Below, piece by piece: positions 18,982 through 20,517 of a stretch of DNA of 20,517 nucleotides (its first letter is position 1; the number at the start of each line of letters is the position of its first letter). Below the pieces are notes generated by a model. It had not been told where the DNA came from. It did not search any database and worked only from the letters and a program-made list of their open reading frames with translations. A program made the translations under genes and the position numbers. The stretch comes from CAZLYK01 sp964563495 (lineage in GTDB: Bacteria; Acidobacteriota; Blastocatellia; RBC074): NCBI GenBank assembly GCA_964563495.1, contig CAZLYK010000088.1:1-20517 (forward strand), given 5' to 3'.

Positions 18982-19803
18982 GTGCCGAATTTAAACGGAA
19001 AATTATCTGACCCGGCGTATCGCTGGGATCTGGAAGAGGTCGCGATCGATGATCAGACTTTGCTCGATCTCTCAACCTGGTTCCGTATCGACCCGCGGGA
19101 ATGCCTGAACCGAATCGATGATTATCGCATGACCGAAATGGCCGACGCCTGGAGCCTCGCCCGACCCGTTACCCCGCGCCAGATCCGGCGGTTTTACCGG
19201 GAGACGGATCTGTGCATCTGGGAGCTGGCCAAATGGCACGCCGGCGGCTCTTATCAAATTTACCAGAGGCGTGTGCAATGGCTGATCGAAAAATACCCTC
19301 CCGCCACACACCCGCGCGCCCTCGATTTCGGCTGCGGGATCGGCACCGCGGCGCTCTGGCTGGCCGAGGCAGGCTATCGCGTGACCCTCGCCGATGTCCC
19401 CGGCCGGACGCTCGAATTCGCCGTACATCGCTTTCGCCGCCGCTCTTTGCCCTGTGATATTATTAAGGTGACCCGAAAGACCCCCGTCATCAGGGGCAGA
19501 TTCGATATCGCCCTCTCTTTCGACGTCATGGAGCATATCCCGGAGCCCGAACGGGCGGTCTTTGCCATCGCCGGCGCGCTGCGGACCGGCGGCGTCGCAA
19601 CCATCATCGCCGACTTTGAAAACCACGGCCTGCACCCGCAGCACCTGCAGGCCAATATCGATAGATTCAAAAGACTCTCCTGGAACCACGCCCTCGAGCT
19701 GGCCGGATTGAAGATGAATCAGAACGACCTCCTGGAAAAAGAGGAAGTCCGGTCTATGCTCGCCAGGAAACTCCGTTGGCGCCGGTACGCCGGGTGGGAA
19801 TAG
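18982..19803 (+). CDS. SAM-dependent class I methyltransferase
   Basis: The protein is 273 aa from a GTG; the next in-frame Met is about 50 residues on. Residues 112-124 hold motif I, ALDFGCGIGTAAL, followed by VTLADVPGRTLEFA (motif II acidic region) and ALSFDVMEHIPEPERAV, the D-x-x-E-H pattern of Methyltransf_11/23-type enzymes. The first 100 residues are family-unspecific, with WELAKWHAGG before the Rossmann fold. It could methylate a sugar residue or a glycan terminus, but the substrate cannot be told. The stop TAG at 19801-19803 comes from the family A palindrome that follows. Confidence 0.85.
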   Translation: MPNLNGKLSDPAYRWDLEEVAIDDQTLLDLSTWFRIDPRECLNRIDDYRMTEMADAWSLARPVTPRQIRRFYRETDLCIWELAKWHAGGSYQIYQRRVQWLIEKYPPATHPRALDFGCGIGTAALWLAEAGYRVTLADVPGRTLEFAVHRFRRRSLPCDIIKVTRKTPVIRGRFDIALSFDVMEHIPEPERAVFAIAGALRTGGVATIIADFENHGLHPQHLQANIDRFKRLSWNHALELAGLKMNQNDLLEKEEVRSMLARKLRWRRYAGWE

Positions 19804-19859
19804 ACAGGATTGACAGGATTTTTGCAGGATTGGACAAGATCCTGTCAATCCTGTCTATT
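19799..19859. repeat. Family A palindrome, short-centre type, left border
   Basis: Arms 19799-19819 and 19839-19859 are 21 bases and perfectly complementary. The 19-base centre TTTTGCAGGATTGGACAAG is unpaired in this arrangement. Compared with the 38-42 base arm copies, the TCCTGCAAAA part of the right arm is missing. Confidence 0.95.
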
Positions 19860-19900
19860 CCTTATCGATATGAGACGGCAACTCTGCAAGAGTCGTTAGA

Positions 19901-20182
19901 ATGATTGAGCCAATTATTGACTATCGTTTGACTGATCACGCGAAGCAAGAAATGGCGCGTCGTCAAATTAGCGAAGAACAACTTGCGAATGTTCTCGCAA
20001 ATCCAGAGCAATCGGAACCAATCCGTGCCGGAAGAAACGTATATCAATCCAGACTGGAAATAGGACAACCGCCACAGATATATTTAATTCGCGTTTTTGT
20101 GGATATCGATCGCAATCCCCCAGAAGTGGTGACAGCTTATAAGACAAGTAAAATTGCTAAATATTGGAGAGAAGAATCTTGA
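19901..20182 (+). CDS. DUF4258 domain protein, possible toxin of a small TA-like pair
   Basis: The protein is 93 aa. Residues from YRLTDHAKQEMARRQISEEQ through NVYQSRLEIG to LIRVFVDIDRNPPEVVTAYK match the DUF4258 pattern (an N-terminal H-A-x-x-x-x-x-x-R helix, then a beta sheet with a late V-x-T-x-Y/K-T strand). DUF4258 genes commonly sit before DUF2283 genes and are suspected toxins related to the RelE/BrnT-like fold, but no activity is established here. GC is low (about 43-45% by eye). It overlaps the next gene by 4 bases (TTGA). Its start has only a weak AAGAG ribosome site. Confidence 0.8.
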   Translation: MIEPIIDYRLTDHAKQEMARRQISEEQLANVLANPEQSEPIRAGRNVYQSRLEIGQPPQIYLIRVFVDIDRNPPEVVTAYKTSKIAKYWREES

Positions 20183-20373
20183 AAGTTATTTACGACCACG
20201 AAACAGATACCCTGACGGTTATCTTCTCTGAAAACCCAGTGGCTGAAAGCGATGAAGATAAACCCGGGACCATCCTGGATTATGATGCATCAGGAAATCT
20301 GGTCTCACTTGAAATTCTTGATGCATCGAACCGCGTCTTGCTGCCGACTCGAATAGAGTATCAGGTTGCATGA
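20179..20373 (+). CDS. DUF2283 domain protein, possible antitoxin partner
   Basis: The protein is 64 aa from TTG at 20179. The beginning MKVIYDHETDTLTVIFSE and the later ILDYDASGNLVSLEILDAS are characteristic of DUF2283. The TTG is preferred to an in-frame TTG at 20164 because family proteins begin M-K-V-x-Y-D. It also gives the TTGA overlap with the DUF4258 stop, and GGAGAGAAG (20167-20175) sits just upstream as the ribosome site. In the usual pair DUF2283 is the presumed antitoxin; that role is inference here. It has the same low GC as its partner, consistent with joint acquisition. Confidence 0.8.
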   Translation: MKVIYDHETDTLTVIFSENPVAESDEDKPGTILDYDASGNLVSLEILDASNRVLLPTRIEYQVA

Positions 20374-20388
20374 ATTTCTGCAGGATAT

Positions 20389-20445
20389 AATAGGATTGAC
20401 AGGATCTTATCCAATCCTGCAAAAATCCTGTCAATCCTGTCTATT
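20389..20445. repeat. Family A palindrome, short-centre type, right border
   Basis: Arms 20389-20405 and 20425-20445 pair except for a 4-base deletion in the left arm. The centre CTTATCCAATCCTGCAAAA is the reverse complement of the centre at 19820-19838 with one difference, so this copy is inverted relative to the left border. A further GCAGGAT lies just outside at 20380-20386. Confidence 0.92.
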
Positions 20446-20453
20446 GAGGAAAA

Positions 20454-20517
20454 ATGGAAAAGCCGAACTCGACAATCGAGCCGGTAGTAAAATTCGTCAA
20501 GATAGACAGGATTAACA
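20454..20517 (+). CDS. Partial ORF cut by the window edge
   Basis: ATG at 20454 is preceded by TTGAGGAAAA, a reasonable ribosome site with GAGG 5 bases upstream. The 21 visible codons read MEKPNSTIEPVVKFVKIDRI then N, with no stop. The family is not recognisable. The last codons already lie in a new family A arm (20502-20517), read in the same DRI frame as in wecE and the fusion protein. It may be a short ORF that is mostly repeat or the start of a real gene. Confidence 0.35.
   Translation, partial: MEKPNSTIEPVVKFVKIDRIN
20502..20517. repeat. Family A left arm, cut by window edge
   Basis: ATAGACAGGATTAACA matches the left arm start exactly in the AACAGG variant also seen at 18939; it continues beyond the window. 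Confidence 0.85.

Larger units (their letters stand above)
19799..20445. mobile_element. Candidate mobile unit: DUF4258/DUF2283 pair between inverted 57-61 bp family A palindromes
   Basis: The left border is 19799-19859 and the right border 20389-20445. The right border, reverse-complemented, equals the left border apart from one substitution and a 4-base deletion, including the asymmetric centre. The two borders are therefore inverted terminal repeats in form, although each is itself palindromic. Between them are only the two small genes. No transposase or target duplication is seen. Mobility is inferred. Confidence 0.5.

Overview
The window looks like part of a surface-polysaccharide locus from a Gram-negative bacterium. 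The grounds are an outer-membrane export protein, a lipoprotein membrane-fusion protein and a dTDP-amino-sugar pathway. By eye GC is roughly 55-60% in most genes and clearly lower in a few inserted or transferred ones. Nothing here fixes the taxon. Acidobacteriota or a similarly repeat-rich environmental phylum is a guess. All genes read on the + strand.

Layout. (1) 248-1459 is an orphan RND-type membrane-fusion lipoprotein. (2) 1665-11302 is an export and polymerisation block: a FecR-like secreted protein, a membrane-anchored TPR protein with a carbohydrate-binding-like C-terminal domain, an O-antigen ligase/polymerase, a Wza-like export protein and two tandem Wzc-type tyrosine autokinases. 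(3) 11452-19803 is the sugar assembly block: an ABC-2 (Wzm-like) permease without an ATPase partner, a glycosyltransferase/TylF-methyltransferase fusion, a GT4 glycosyltransferase, WecD- and WecE-like enzymes that would make dTDP-Fuc4NAc, a GT2 glycosyltransferase and a SAM methyltransferase. (4) 19901-20373 is a DUF4258/DUF2283 pair of toxin-antitoxin type, followed by a truncated ORF at the window edge.

The most unusual content is two short-repeat families. Family A is built from CAGGATT units, usually as a long palindrome beginning AATAGACAGGATT. Family B is built from CGCCAAGA units, arranged as inverted arrays. From 11.3 kb to the end, every gene junction that is not a 4-base overlap carries A or B repeats. 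Two cargo modules are each bracketed by inverted copies of one family: a GxxExxY nuclease-like gene by B arrays, wedged between wecD and wecE, and the DUF4258/DUF2283 pair by two nearly identical 57-61 bp A palindromes in opposite orientation. Cargo-free versions of both families lie in the same window.

In several places the A repeat abuts or supplies a gene's stop codon. In two genes it is translated in frame as DRIDRI-x-(S/A)GL, once as the joint between two enzyme domains. The reading offered here is that these are small palindrome-bounded mobile or recombinogenic units that have reshaped the polysaccharide locus. The repeats are visible directly; their mobility is inference.
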